Under the pieces are notes generated by a model. That model ran no database searches and was not told where the DNA came from. It saw only the letters and a program-made list of their open reading frames with translations. 64,000 nucleotides of DNA from Chloranthus sessilifolius (Eukaryota; Streptophyta; Magnoliopsida; Chloranthales; Chloranthaceae). A program made the translations under genes and the position numbers. Where the stretch lies: positions 103,275,416-103,339,415 of the forward strand of contig CM037596.1 in the NCBI GenBank assembly GCA_021018995.1, in the 5' to 3' direction. Positions 55,075 through 64,000 of this stretch are shown here, in pieces (position 1 is the first letter of the stretch; every line of letters starts with the position of its first letter).

Positions 55075-55273
55075 TTAGTTTACCGATCCTTGAACCATTA
55101 TCATGAAAAAGTGGAAAACGGATTTCACATAGAACAATGATAGTAAAAAACGGTTGACCTAACACTAAGGTGAACCATCTTATTAGGCAATGTATAGTTC
55201 TCTTGCCACAAAACTGCATAGCCTTCAATTATATAAAGCATTGGCTATGCCAAAAGCTCTTTAAAATGGAGGC

Positions 55274-55510
55274 TTAATGGTGATATGGGTCTGGACCTCC
55301 AGGATTCAGCCTCTTAGACTCGTATTTGGTCTTTGAACTCACTTTCTCTTTCCTCATCCACGACTCGAAAACGGTTGTCGCACTGTCAACACCTTGGGAC
55401 GGCTCGGTCAACTCTCTCTCTTCCATAAAAATATAGAGTCGATGAGGTTTTGACCTCGCAACCAAGGCAATGACCAAGATTAGACACACCATGGCCCTTA
55501 GATTCCTCAT
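55274..55510 (-). CDS. CLE-family signalling peptide precursor (CLE1-7-like)
   Basis: Single-exon 78-codon frame. Residues 1-19 (MRNLRAMVCLILVIALVAR) form a secretion signal. A variable charged middle follows, and the last twelve residues (67-78) are RLNPGGPDPYHH with the stop directly after. This is the CLE hormone motif (R-x-x-P-x-G-P-D/N-P-x-H-H/N). Positions 4-9 and the HH end match the Arabidopsis CLE1-7 group (RLSPGGPDPxHH). The precursor length is normal, and the Lys preceding the Arg fits processing. The secreted dodecapeptide would be perceived by CLAVATA1-type receptor kinases in root or meristem signalling. No stops, shifts or missing key residues are seen. A TATA box lies about 60 bp upstream of the ATG. 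Tyr at position 10 and Asn at position 3 are less usual. Confidence 0.88.
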   Translation of the reverse strand: MRNLRAMVCLILVIALVARSKPHRLYIFMEERELTEPSQGVDSATTVFESWMRKEKVSSKTKYESKRLNPGGPDPYHH

Positions 55511-55568
55511 TCTCCTCCAAAGTTTTCAAATGCAAGTGTAGATGGATAGAAAGGGCAGCTAGACTTCA

Positions 55569-55576
55569 TTTATATA
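55569..55576 (-). promoter_or_regulatory. TATA box of the CLE gene
   Basis: TATATAAA on the minus strand, 59 bp upstream of the ATG at 55510, a normal distance for a short leader. Confidence 0.65.
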
Positions 55577-56475
55577 CGCATTTTTTGCCTATTTTTTGCT
55601 TTATTTTATCATAGTGGAAAACAAACGTGTGGTAACTGTCTTCCCACCTTAACGGTCAAAAAACCTAAATAGTCCACCAACTGACCCTATTTGTTTGATA
55701 TGCTTATGTGCTCTCTCCATTACCTACTTCTAAATTTTTTTTTAAAACGGAGAGAGCTTGGAGAGAGAAATTATACAATGCCCATGCTATGTCACTAGAA
55801 GATCATGGTATCGAGATCTTATTCATTGACCCAAATCAATCAGAAAAAGTACCAATAGAGAGAAGGCAATTATCTGATTGAATTTCAACTGGTTATTTTT
55901 TTTTTGTTAAATTTATTAATATAATATATCATTTGGGGTAGTTCGTGATGGGTCAATTAATGATCTTATTCATTGACCCAAATCAATGATGTGTGCATTT
56001 TTATTTGGGATCATCTACACAGATTTTGGGCACTGTATATAATGTTCGAACATCATAAGGGATGAAAATAGGGTATCCACCGTGGCCTACCAAATGCAAC
56101 CACAATATTTTTGCAGTGGATGTTTTTGGGGAGATTTGGTTTAGTTGTCTTATCAATATTTTCATATTGAAGAGGAACCTTTTAGAAAGGACCAATGGAG
56201 TCATCTGAGCCACAAATCTTATGAAAAGTTTACTGTTATGATTATTAAGGTCTTGGAATCTAAAGTATCAGTTTTTTTTTTTTATGAGATTTAATGACTC
56301 AGAAGTCATACTGCTTAGATGATGCAATGAGGAGAATTGAACTATTTAAGAAATTCCTCTACAGGCCTAGGAGCTGTTATATGTTTAGTTTTTAACCCTC
56401 TCTGATTTATACTCAAACTGGTGGACCACATCTTTGATGGACCATGGCCTAAAATTGCTTCGATGGGGGAGATAT
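55577..56475. other. CLE upstream region and intergenic sequence
   Basis: No gene recognised. A 27-bp direct repeat, ATCTTATTCATTGACCCAAATCAAT, occurs at about 55815 and 55964. The minus-strand frame 56001-56213 (70 codons) shows no family motif. ATGGGGGAGAT just before 56476 resembles a Copia polypurine tract. Confidence 0.45.
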
Positions 56476-57042
56476 TGTTATTTAGGCTCTAACTTATTAG
56501 AGCTCGCTTTATAGAAACTAAATCCGCTTAAGCGAGGTGGGTCACCGAAAATAACCAACTTACTGGTGTAAGTCATTCGAGCGATTTTGGTATTCGCTCA
56601 AACAACCAACGCACTATTTCAAAGGGCTATATCTCTGGTCTAAGTAGCCCGAGCAACTATGGTTCCCGCTCGAGCGACTCGTGACAAACGAGTTAAGCTT
56701 TGAGCATATATTTAGCAAGTTCTGCTTAAATTAGAAGTCTAATTTAGGTCTTCTAAATTTAAGGAGAAAACTCTTGGACGAATAAAAGATTTGAGATATC
56801 ATTGTAAAGCTTTGGAAAACCTATCTAAGATTTTATAGACAGCTTTGGTGAGGCTTGAGTGTTCTTGTATTCTTAAGGAATCATCAATATAGTGAATCAT
56901 TGTTGCCCGTGGATGTAGGCAAATTGTCGAATTATGTAAATATTGTCTCTTGTGTGATTGTGTCTGATTTTCTTTTATTTTGTATTTATATTTGATCGTT
57001 CATCATCAGATTATTGGTTAATTAGCAAGCTCCCGTTCAACA
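56476..57042 (+). mobile_element. Copia 5' LTR (567 bp)
   Basis: TGTTATTTAGG.. to ..CCCGTTCAACA, followed by a decayed primer site. Length and termini suit Tork/Tnt1 elements. It is preceded by a polypurine-like ATGGGGGAGATAT. Confidence 0.75.
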
Positions 57043-57045
57043 AAT

Positions 57046-57058
57046 TAGTATCATAACT
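57046..57058 (+). promoter_or_regulatory. Copia primer binding site (decayed)
   Basis: TAGTATCATAACT, compared with the initiator-tRNA-Met site TGGTATCAGAGCT: three differences, including the second base of TGG. Confidence 0.7.
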
Positions 57059-57122
57059 ATTAGGTTTCTATTCTACGATCGGAGATAGCATTGAAGTCCG
57101 TAAAAGTTTCGAATGCGAGGTT

Positions 57123-57962
57123 CGAGGTTGAGAAATTCGTCGAGAAGATTAATTTCGGTTATGTCAAGTACAAGTCCAGGATATCTTGATTCAACAAGAG
57201 TTACACAAGGTGTTGAAATGACTTATGGGTAAGCCGACGGATATGTCCGATGGTGATTGGAAAGAATTTGAACTTCAAAAGTGTAGTACGATTTGGCTGT
57301 GTCTAGCAAAAGAGATTACGTACAACGTGCTGAGAGATAACTTGGCGGTCGCGTTGTGGGCTAAATTGGAGAGCTTCTACATGACAGAATCTTTGATGAG
57401 TCGTCTGTATCTCAAGAAACAGCTGTACAAATTATATATGAAGGAAGGAACCTCTCTCAACGAACATCTTAATGAATTCAATAGAGTAATATCTGAATCA
57501 TTAAATGTTGGAGAAGAGGTTAAGAATGATGATAAAATACTAGTGCTTTTGTCTTCCCTCCCCGATTTCTATGAGCACCTAGTTACTACACTGCTCTATG
57601 GGAAGGAGATTATTGAATTGGAGTCAGTTACAATAACACTGCTTTGTAACGGCATGTGGAAGAAAGATTCGGATAGTGATACACAAGCAGATGACTTGTT
57701 TATTAAGGGGAGACCAGAGAACAGTAAGTCTGAAATGGATAGATCAAAGTCTAGATCTAAATCTAGAAATAGAAATATTATAGAATGCTACAAGTGTCAC
57801 GAGAAGGGTCGCATCAGAAGACATTGTCGTCAGTTACAAACTAAGAGGAATGATCCACATAATAAGAAGCAAAAAGGGATTGTTGATGAGACTGATATAG
57901 TCGAACAAGCTCTGGATGATGATGGGAACTTATTGCTATTGGTTTATGATAAATACTCATAG
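57123..57962 (+). pseudogene. Copia gag
   Basis: The N-terminus FEVEKFVEKINFGYVK is out of frame with the rest. The main frame 57225-57962 reads ..WLCLAKEITYNVLRD..ALWAKLESFYMTESLMSRLY, LKKQLYKLYMKEGTSLNEHL, NEFNRVI.. ..LLSSLPDFYEHLVTTLLYGK (UBN2/gag family). The zinc knuckle reads CYKCHEKGRIRRHC with the required His replaced by Arg. Confidence 0.88.
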
Positions 57963-58236
57963 AATGCATGGATATTTGATTCAAAGTGCTCCTACCACAT
58001 GTGTCTAAATAGGGTTTGGTTCATGTCTTATAAAGAGGTGGACGGTGGGACAGTTTTGATGGGTAACAATATGACCTGTAAAATATTTGGAAAGGGGAGT
58101 ATCAGAATAAAGATGCACGATGGGGTTGTAAGAATATTGATCGATGTATGTCATGCTCTAGAACTGACGAGGAATCTATATTGCTTGGTACACTAAACTC
58201 CAATGGGCTCAAGTTTACAGCTCAAGGTGACATGCA
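57963..58236 (+). pseudogene. Copia protease
   Basis: [13 protein letters not shown]..: the active site D-S-G reads D-S-K. It then continues ..[20 protein letters not shown] and [19 protein letters not shown], and in another frame [15 protein letters not shown] up to the composite insert. Confidence 0.85.
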
Positions 58237-58457
58237 GTAGTGGCCATGGCTTGATACTCTGCCTCTGCACTGGACCTTGACACAACTGATTGCTTTTTGC
58301 TTCTCCACGAGACTAAGTTATCTCCAATGAAAACAAAGAACCCAGTTTTAGATGAAACATAACTGGACCCAACCCAATCTGCACTGTATATGCCTTTACT
58401 GAAAAACAGCAAGAACAAGCATAAGCCCAGATCAGTTAGGGTGCCAATCAAGACCAT
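58215..58457 (-). pseudogene. Antisense Copia RNase H fragment of a different family
   Basis: On the minus strand: IYSADWVGSSYVSSKTGFFV, FIGDNLVSWRSKKQ, SVVSRSSAEAEYQAMATTAC. DW.G......ST.G....GDNL.SW.SKKQ..VSRSSAEAEY is the Copia RNase H signature. It is open for 80 codons and in the opposite orientation to the host element. Confidence 0.85.
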
Positions 58458-58510
58458 TACTAAGTAATCAATACCATTACTAAGTAATGGTATTGATTAC
58501 TTAGTAATGG
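58454..58510. repeat. Perfect 57-bp palindrome
   Basis: CCATTACTAAGTAATCAATACC, a 13-base centre ATTACTAAGTAAT, then the exact complement of the first arm. A further partial TTACTTAGTAAT follows at 58513. It separates the Copia fragment from the rRNA fragment. Confidence 0.95.
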
Positions 58511-58547
58511 CCTTACTTAGTAATCCGCGAAAGCTCAATACAGGTAA

Positions 58548-58762
58548 TAGCGTTAGCCATTAGAGTATAGCGTTTAGGACAGTTAGAGTTACTGCAGCCG
58601 TTTACTGGGGCTTCCATTCAAAGCTTATGACACTTCTCCTTCCGACCTTCCAGCACCGGGCAAGTCTCAAACTCTATACATCGTGTTACCACTTAGCAGA
58701 GTCCTGTGTTTTTAATAAACAGTCGCTACGCCCTGGTGTGTGCCGCTTTCCTACCTACAAGG
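58548..58762 (-). rRNA. rrn26: Fragment of mitochondrial 26S (large-subunit) rRNA gene, nuclear copy
   Basis: The plus strand is the complement of conserved LSU rRNA. On the minus strand, CTGTTTATTAAAAACACAGG.. and GCCCGGTGCTGGAAGGT are universally conserved LSU rRNA sequences (domain IV-V side). The surrounding sequence (CTTACCACTT-type, GACACTTCTCCTTCCGACC, TACTGCAGCCG) fits the plant mitochondrial form rather than the plastid form, by memory. It is about 0.2 kb, with no other part of the gene, so it is a pseudogene of organellar origin. Confidence 0.82.
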
Positions 58763-58931
58763 ATCCTTGTGGTTCAGTCTTTTTCTTGTTACGAATGAGC
58801 GAAGTGGGATTATCTTTGAAGAAAGGGGCTCTGCTATTTGGGTGGAAAGAAAAATGGGAAAGCAGCTTATACAACAACAGAGACCATAAAAAAAAAATGC
58901 CTAAGCATCACTGACCGCTCATTATCAGTGA
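58763..58931. other. Tail of the composite insert
   Basis: No homology recognised. It may also be mitochondrial. Copia coding resumes at about 58932 with WLKVTNESLIVMKAKKVGN. Confidence 0.35.
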
Positions 58932-59940
58932 GTGGACTGGTTGAAGGTGACAAATGAATCTCTGATTGTGATGAAAGCCAAAAAGGTTGGAAACTTTTAC
59001 TTTCTATCAAGAAATACAGTGACAGGTGGAGCAGCAATATCTACGTCAAATGATATTAGTTGGTCCTCTATACAGTTATGGTATATGCGCCTGGGGCACA
59101 TGTCAGAAAGGGGGATGACAAAGTTAAGAAAGAAGGGCTTGTTGAAAGGTATAAAGGGCGGCAAAGTTGATTTTTGTGATCATTATGTCTTCAGGAAACA
59201 GTGCAGGATTAAGTTTAACACAGCGATTCACACTACAAATGACATACTTGATCATATACCTTCAAGTGTATGGGGAATGGTCTTCAAAAGTTCCTTCTAG
59301 AGGTGGTGTTAGGTACTTTATCTCCTTCATTAAAGATTACTCTCGGTATGTATAAATCTATATGATAAAGAGTAAGGATGAGGTGTTGAAAATCTTTAAA
59401 AGCTGAAAAATACTGTTTGAGAATCAGACCGGAAGGAAGGTCAAGCAGTTGAAAATCGATAATGGTGGTGAGCACACCAGTGGACAGTTTTAGGAGTTCT
59501 GTGAAGAAAACGGTATTGTAAGGCACTTCATAATGAGGAATACAGCGTAACAAAATGGGGTAGCAAAACACATGAATAGAACTCTACTTAAAAAGATAAA
59601 ATATATGTTATCTAATGCGAGATTGGGTGGAGAGTTCTGGGTTGAGGCAATTAGTACAACGTGCTATCTAATAAACAGACTACTGTCTATGACAATAGAG
59701 ATGTTATCAGGAAAGCCTACAGATTACAGTGCATTGAGGGTCTTTAGTTACGCAACTTCCTATCATGTCAAAGATAGTAAAATTGACTTAAGAGTTAAGA
59801 ATGCAATTTTCTTAGGGTATGCAGATGGCGTGAAAGGATATAGATTATGGTGTCCAAAGCAGAATAAGGTTGTGATTAGCAGAAATGTGACCTTTGATGA
59901 ATCTGTTATACGAACTTCTAATAAAAATAGAGCATAAAAA
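58932..59940 (+). pseudogene. Copia GAG-pre-integrase and integrase
   Basis: LKVTNESLIVMKAKKVGNFY is followed by SSIQLWYMRLGHMSERGMTK and a CDHYVFRKQCRIKF knuckle (first Cys of C-x2-C altered). The integrase core is in two frames: SRGGVRYFISFIKDYSRYV, then KIDNGGEHTSGQF with the second Asp kept. The Glu of NGVAERMNRTL reads NGVAKHMNRTL (Glu to Lys). The end ..FWVEAISTTCYLINRLLS.., ..SALRVFSYATSYHV.., ..FLGYADGVKGYRLWCPKQ is clear. Confidence 0.9.
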
Positions 59941-60285
59941 TTAGAGAGATGGCAGAAGATGAGTTTGAGGTGGAGTTAGAAAATCCTACAATTACTACAT
60001 AAAAAAATAGTATAAAAATTTCAAGTGTAGAAACAGTTGAGAGAGAGTCAAAGCAATCCTAAGTGGGTAGAAGACCTAAAAGGAATACTAGAGCAGCAAT
60101 TCGCTATGGTTATAAGGATATGGTCGCCTACGTGTTGACGTTGGATGGAAATGACCGATCTTCATTCAAGGATGCAATCAGTGGAATATATGCACGGGAT
60201 TGAAAGGTCGCAATGGGTGAAGGGAAGAACTCTCTTACAAGAATCAAACTTGAGTACTGACAGATTTACCTAAAGGTAAGAGAGC
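59941..60285 (+). pseudogene. Copia integrase-RT linker and start of RT
   Basis: Remnants of the linker precede ..DLPKGKRAI, the start of Copia RT. The codon for Ile is split from its continuation by the LTR at 60291. Confidence 0.7.
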
Positions 60286-60470
60286 CATTGTGTGACAGCC
60301 CAAATTTCTGCGTTCGAAATTCCGTGCCATCAGGATCATACTCTGGATGATCCCCAGGACAAATCACAAAGTGTCTGCTTGTATAGCGGAAATCAAGCAG
60401 ACACTGTCCAATAGTGGTAGATTGAGTCAACACATAAGGCTTCACAAAAGAAAGAAGCAATTAACAATAC

Positions 60471-60517
<47 letters not shown>

Positions 60518-61644
60518 AAAAGAATATACATTCCCAAAAAGGAACCAAGAAGAATCAATGGTGATGGACATCCATCACCCAAACAATGGTTCTTGATAGT
60601 GGTTCCTATAGAATGTATAATAATATAATAAAAGAAAAAGATCTACAGAAATAAATACAGAAAGTGGCCACCAGGTACACAATAATCCAGAATATCATAC
60701 AAAATCCCCAACACAAATGACAACTAGTACCCAGACTAAGGATAAAAATCGTCCGCCTGGACGTTAGTCTCTTCGTCCTCGGCCTCAGCCTCTAGATCAG
60801 GCTGGTAGTTAGGGTCACTCTCGGTGCCTGGAACTCTAGCCTCTAAACCTAAAATGTTAATGAAAATAGGGTGAGCTACATCATAGCTCAATAAAAGAAT
60901 TCCAACTAAAATGAATTGAATATGCAGATCATGATATCTCAAAACAGGAAATCAAATCAGAACATGTGAACAAGATAAATCAAATCAAATATTGAGCTTT
61001 TAAAACAAGAAACAGATGTCGTGCAAGTATATGATCAGTGACTTAAATTGTATATGTTTTCTAACTTAAGAAACTCCCGTGAATATATAACACGGAGTAA
61101 ACAGGAATCTACCGATAGGAAACCCCAACCAATCGTCGTTCACATGAACAATTTCAGGGTGCAACAATGCCTCATCTATGGAGTGCAATTGTGCCGATGG
61201 ATTACAAGCAGATGCAGAAGTGTGCCAGACTCGGATATACCGCGCGGATCGGTGGGGATCATTTGGTTAAATCATCAAATCACATACACACATAGACTTC
61301 ACGAATCAGATAGTAGAAATCAGGAGCAAATTTTAAAATTCAAAATCAGAAAACAGGAATAAGATATAACAGGAATTTATGATATGCTAACATGCTTGTT
61401 AAAACAGAAATCAGGGTACAGGTATACAAGAATCATGAAATCATAGTAAAAAATAATTTAGGTTGGTTTTCCCCTACCTCAGGTCAGACCTCTTTCTAAG
61501 CAAATCCAAAGCTTTTCAAAGCGTCAAGGTCTGATCCTATACCATAAATATAGTATACTATGTGTCAGGTATGTTAGAAAGTCAATTGGCTCGGTGTCCA
61601 GTAGCATGCAATTCACACAAACAAAATAGGACAAAAATAGGGGT

Positions 61645-62260
61645 GATTGATCGATCAACACCCTTATTGATCGATCAATCCTCTTTGTTGATCGATCAAT
61701 ATCTCCATTGATCGATCAATACACTCAAATCACCTCACAAGTAACAGAGGTAGTTGATTGATCACTAGTCTTTATTGATCAATCAACACTCTTCATTGAT
61801 CGATCAATACCTTAATTGATCGATCAATAACTCCCTTTTCTTCACACTTTGTCATGGCAAAATTGATCGATCACCAGCTCAGTTGATTGATCAATATGTC
61901 TTGTTGATCGATCAATGACCCCATTGATCGATCAATAGCCTAAATTTTCAAATTTTCCTCTTTCTGTTCCCTTTTGTAACTTATATAGGTTGATTGATCA
62001 ATGCCTTCATTGATTGATCAATACACTCAAGTGATCGATCAATACCATTATTGATCGATCAACACCAGCCATTGATCGATCACACACTCTGTGATCGATC
62101 AATACTCAGGATTGATCGATCAATTCACATATTGATCGATCAACACCTTTCGAGCATTGAACTTCTAGGAATTTTTAGTGTTCTGTTCCCTTTTTTGTTT
62201 TATATGAATTGATCGATCAATACCTCTCATTGATCGATCAATCTAGCATTGATCGATCAA
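61645..62260. repeat. GATCGATCAA palindrome array in solo LTR
   Basis: About 23 copies of GATCGATCAA(T/C) or variants (GATTGATC, GATCAATC). The first four start 20, 21 and 20 bp apart. Short unrelated stretches such as TTTC..TTTTGTAAC interrupt the array twice. Confidence 0.92.
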
Positions 62261-63013
62261 TAATGACAGCTTCAGTGTCATTAATGGAGGTCACTTATTT
62301 TTCTTATTTTTGACCTATCTTCATTAATGGTTTCTCACAACCATTAATACACAAACAACACACATGTAAGGGGCTCTCATCTGCCCAATTTAAATGCATA
62401 GGCTCACCTTTAACTTGGGCCCTTTCGGGGTCTCGGCAAACGCAATACGGAAAGAGAGTTTCGGATCTAAACTCTCCGATTCGTCGCCATTACAACCCGG
62501 AATAGCAGGTGCTTGGCTCCGTCTTCACTCACAGTGCTAGCTCACATCCTCTCACGCCCACTCAACGTACCGACGTCGACTCCACATTCTCAAATCAAGA
62601 AATCTATAACCTAAATCTCTTGCTCAACAGTGGCTTCTCACAGAACTGTTCTCAACCCAATTTCCTTGCTGGGGTTTCTTAAGAACAAGAAGAAGAAGAA
62701 GAAGAATAAAGAGACTCCAGCTCTTCCTTCCCTTACAAGCCACCTAAACTGAAATATCTCTGATATTTCAGTTTAAACTCTAAACTATTCTCTGGTGTGA
62801 AGCGCGAACATGATCGCTACGGCGTAACGTGCCGCAACGACGTCCTACTCTACTCGGACCTAAGCGAGAATTCACATGTGAATTCATCTACACAAGGATT
62901 AATATTATTTTTTATAATATTAATTTCAAATTTTTTAAATATGTCTCTATTTTCGTGTCGGGCGCGCACATCGAAATAGTCAGGTTCTCGTTCAGAATTT
63001 TTGAGTCATCATA
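62261..63013 (-). promoter_or_regulatory. 5' part of the solo LTR (promoter side)
   Basis: In the LTR's own orientation this is the first 0.75 kb. It holds an AAG(AAG)n run (62690-62710) and pyrimidine/purine-rich leader-like sequence. No coding frame is supported. No clear TATA box was identified. Confidence 0.35.
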
Positions 63014-63750
63014 CATTGAGTGCAACTGAGTTTATAAGAAGAAAGAGGATTCTTCGAAAAGTAGTAATACAAGGTGTAAGGCACGATTGTTAGCCAAGAG
63101 CTATGCGCAAAAGGAAGGAGTTGATTACAATGAGGTGCTCTCACAAGTTGTGAAACACACCACAATTCAGGTTTCATTGTCAATTGTAGCACAGTTGGAC
63201 TTAGAGTTGGAGCAACTCGATGTGAAAATGATGTTTCTCCACTGTGATGTAGAGGAGGAGATCTATATGAACCAACCTAAATGGCTCAAATCTCCTAAAG
63301 AAGATAGATTAGTGTGCAAACTGAAGAAGTCCATGAACGGGTTAAAACAGTCGTCAAGACGATGGTATAAGAGCTTTGACACGTTCATGATGAGTCAAAA
63401 TTACATTCAAAATGAATATGACAGTTGTGTTTACTTCAAAAGGCTAGCAGATGGCTCGTATATTTATATTTTCTTGTATATTGATGGCATGCTCATAGCT
63501 GCAAAAGCATGATAGAGATCAATAAGTTGAAATCTCAACTTGACATTGAGTTTGAGATGAAGGATCTTAGTGCAGCGAGAAATATTCCTGTAATAAAGAT
63601 TAAGAGAAACAGAAAGAAAGGATAATTGTGTTTGACACAAAAGAGTTATCTAAAGAAGATACTCTCACAGAATAGGATAGAAAACTCAAAGGCAGTGAGT
63701 GCTCCATTGGCAGCTCCATTGGCAACTCACTAAAAGATGGATGAAGGAAA
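63014..63750 (+). pseudogene. Copia reverse transcriptase
   Basis: VYKKKEDSS.., ..KARLLAKSYAQKEGVDYNEV, LSQVVKHTTIQVSLSIVAQL, DLELEQLDVKMMFLHCDVEE, then SMNGLKQSSRRWYKSFDTFM. The catalytic Y-V-D-D box reads YIDG (63479-63490), with the second Asp lost. A stop at 63511 precedes INKLKSQLDIEFEMKDLSAAR and ..ENSKAVSAPLAAPLA, after which similarity ends. Confidence 0.9.
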
Positions 63751-64000
63751 GAAGTAGAACAAGAACCAAAAGGAGAAGAAGGAAAGGAAGAAAAGAGCCA
63801 GAAAACTATCAAAACCGACTGGTCGAAATCCCATTTCGATCGATTGAAATTCAAAGAAGAAATATGAAGAAGCTATCAAACTTGATAAGTCGAAACCCAA
63901 TTTCGACCGATCGAGATTCCAGAAGATGCCTAGAAACAAGAACTCGACTGGTGGAGTTTACATCTCGACCTATCGAGATTACAGAACAGAGAGAAGAAAA
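63751..64000. repeat. LTR-like tail with 21-bp CGA..TCGA pairs
   Basis: After an A/G-rich stretch (63751-63805) three pairs of CGAxxxxTCGA-like words occur: 63816/63837, 63883/63904 and 63945/63966, each pair exactly 21 bp apart. It is probably the start of another retroelement or LTR running out of the window. Confidence 0.5.

Larger units (their letters stand above)
60291..63013 (-). mobile_element. Solo gypsy LTR (2723 bp) inside Copia RT
   Basis: On the plus strand it starts TGTGACAGCCC; on the minus strand it ends GGGCTGTCACA like the chromovirus LTRs and begins ATGACTCAAAAATTC. Target duplications CATTG (60286-60290 and 63014-63018) are perfect. Joining across them restores the conserved Copia order KRAI-xCxxVYKKKEDSS. 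It contains the inverse of the GARVPGTESDPNYQPD segment (60755-60845) and a (TA)n run (60475-60512). Confidence 0.92.
56476..63750 (+). mobile_element. Copia (Tork/Tnt1-type) retrotransposon, broken and 3' truncated
   Basis: LTR, Met-type primer site, gag, protease, integrase, then RT: the Copia order with integrase before RT. It is interrupted by a composite insert (about 58237-58931) and a solo gypsy LTR (60291-63013). The pol frame fades out near 63750 in the end of RT; RNase H and the 3' LTR are not seen. Confidence 0.88.

Noticed and set aside
54923-55228. 101-codon minus-strand frame
   Set aside because: Half of it is Tyr-Ile and Ser-Leu repeats translated from the AT/GA microsatellite.
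58627-58914. 95-codon plus-strand open frame
   Set aside because: It lies antisense across the mitochondrial rRNA fragment, so its openness is fortuitous.
62797-63029. Frames at the right edge of the solo LTR
   Set aside because: They cross the LTR-Copia junction and have no motif.

Overview
The window is transposon-packed nuclear DNA of a flowering plant. It is AT-rich with plant-type GT-AG introns. It holds several lineages of plant LTR retrotransposon, CACTA and MITE DNA transposons carrying pieces of plant genes, an inserted fragment of plant mitochondrial large-subunit rRNA, and one apparently intact plant peptide-hormone gene of the CLE family. No species can be named from the sequence.

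Layout. (1) 1-16443 is a decayed Tat-lineage Ty3/gypsy element on the minus strand: LTR 13739-16443, tRNA-type primer site, gag, protease, a pol without its RT core, two RNase H domains, and integrase. An antisense spliced pseudogene resembling the plant mobile domain lies near its 3' side. A second Tat LTR in the opposite orientation occupies 1-1839. (2) 16444-28119 is a chromovirus (Tekay/Del-like gypsy) on the plus strand into which the Tat element inserted. Its pol carries two short spliceosomal-type introns. An extra gene of the putative plant transposon protein type follows pol, interrupted by a solo LTR (21015-23500, TSD TTGAC) and a hAT-type MITE (24514-24743, TSD GGGATGCT). Its 3' LTR is 25478-28119. 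(3) The chromovirus sits inside a Pack-CACTA transposon whose right part is 28125-36429. This carries exon fragments resembling arginyl-tRNA synthetase, a UPF0682-like gene, urease accessory protein UreD and an O-fucosyltransferase, all on the minus strand. (4) 36431-48564 is a complete-length Athila-type gypsy with two 1484-bp LTRs and TSD AGTGG, inserted at the CACTA terminus. (5) 48570-53541 is a gypsy LTR broken by a second CACTA relative that carries MAP kinase (MPK16-like) exons. (6) 53542-56475 is the most gene-like interval, with two CACTA MITEs, microsatellites and the CLE gene (55274-55510, minus). (7) 56476 to about 63750 is a Tork/Tnt1-type Copia element. It is interrupted by a composite insert (antisense Copia RNase H fragment, 57-bp palindrome, mitochondrial rRNA fragment) and by a 2.7-kb solo gypsy LTR (60291-63013, TSD CATTG).

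All retrotransposon genes are broken by stops, frameshifts and catalytic-residue changes. Most of the stops inspected fit C-to-T or G-to-A change. The CLE gene is the only reading frame here that looks functional.

The most unusual signal is not a gene. Four or more unrelated LTR families each carry clusters of a different self-complementary word built on ATCGAT or GATC: TCAATCGATTGA, TCGATTAATCGA, GATCGATCAA, and a CGA..TCGA form. The words are spaced at almost exactly two DNA turns. In the Athila element ten out of ten pairs are exactly 22 bp apart; the other families use 20-21 bp. I found no standard feature type that explains this.
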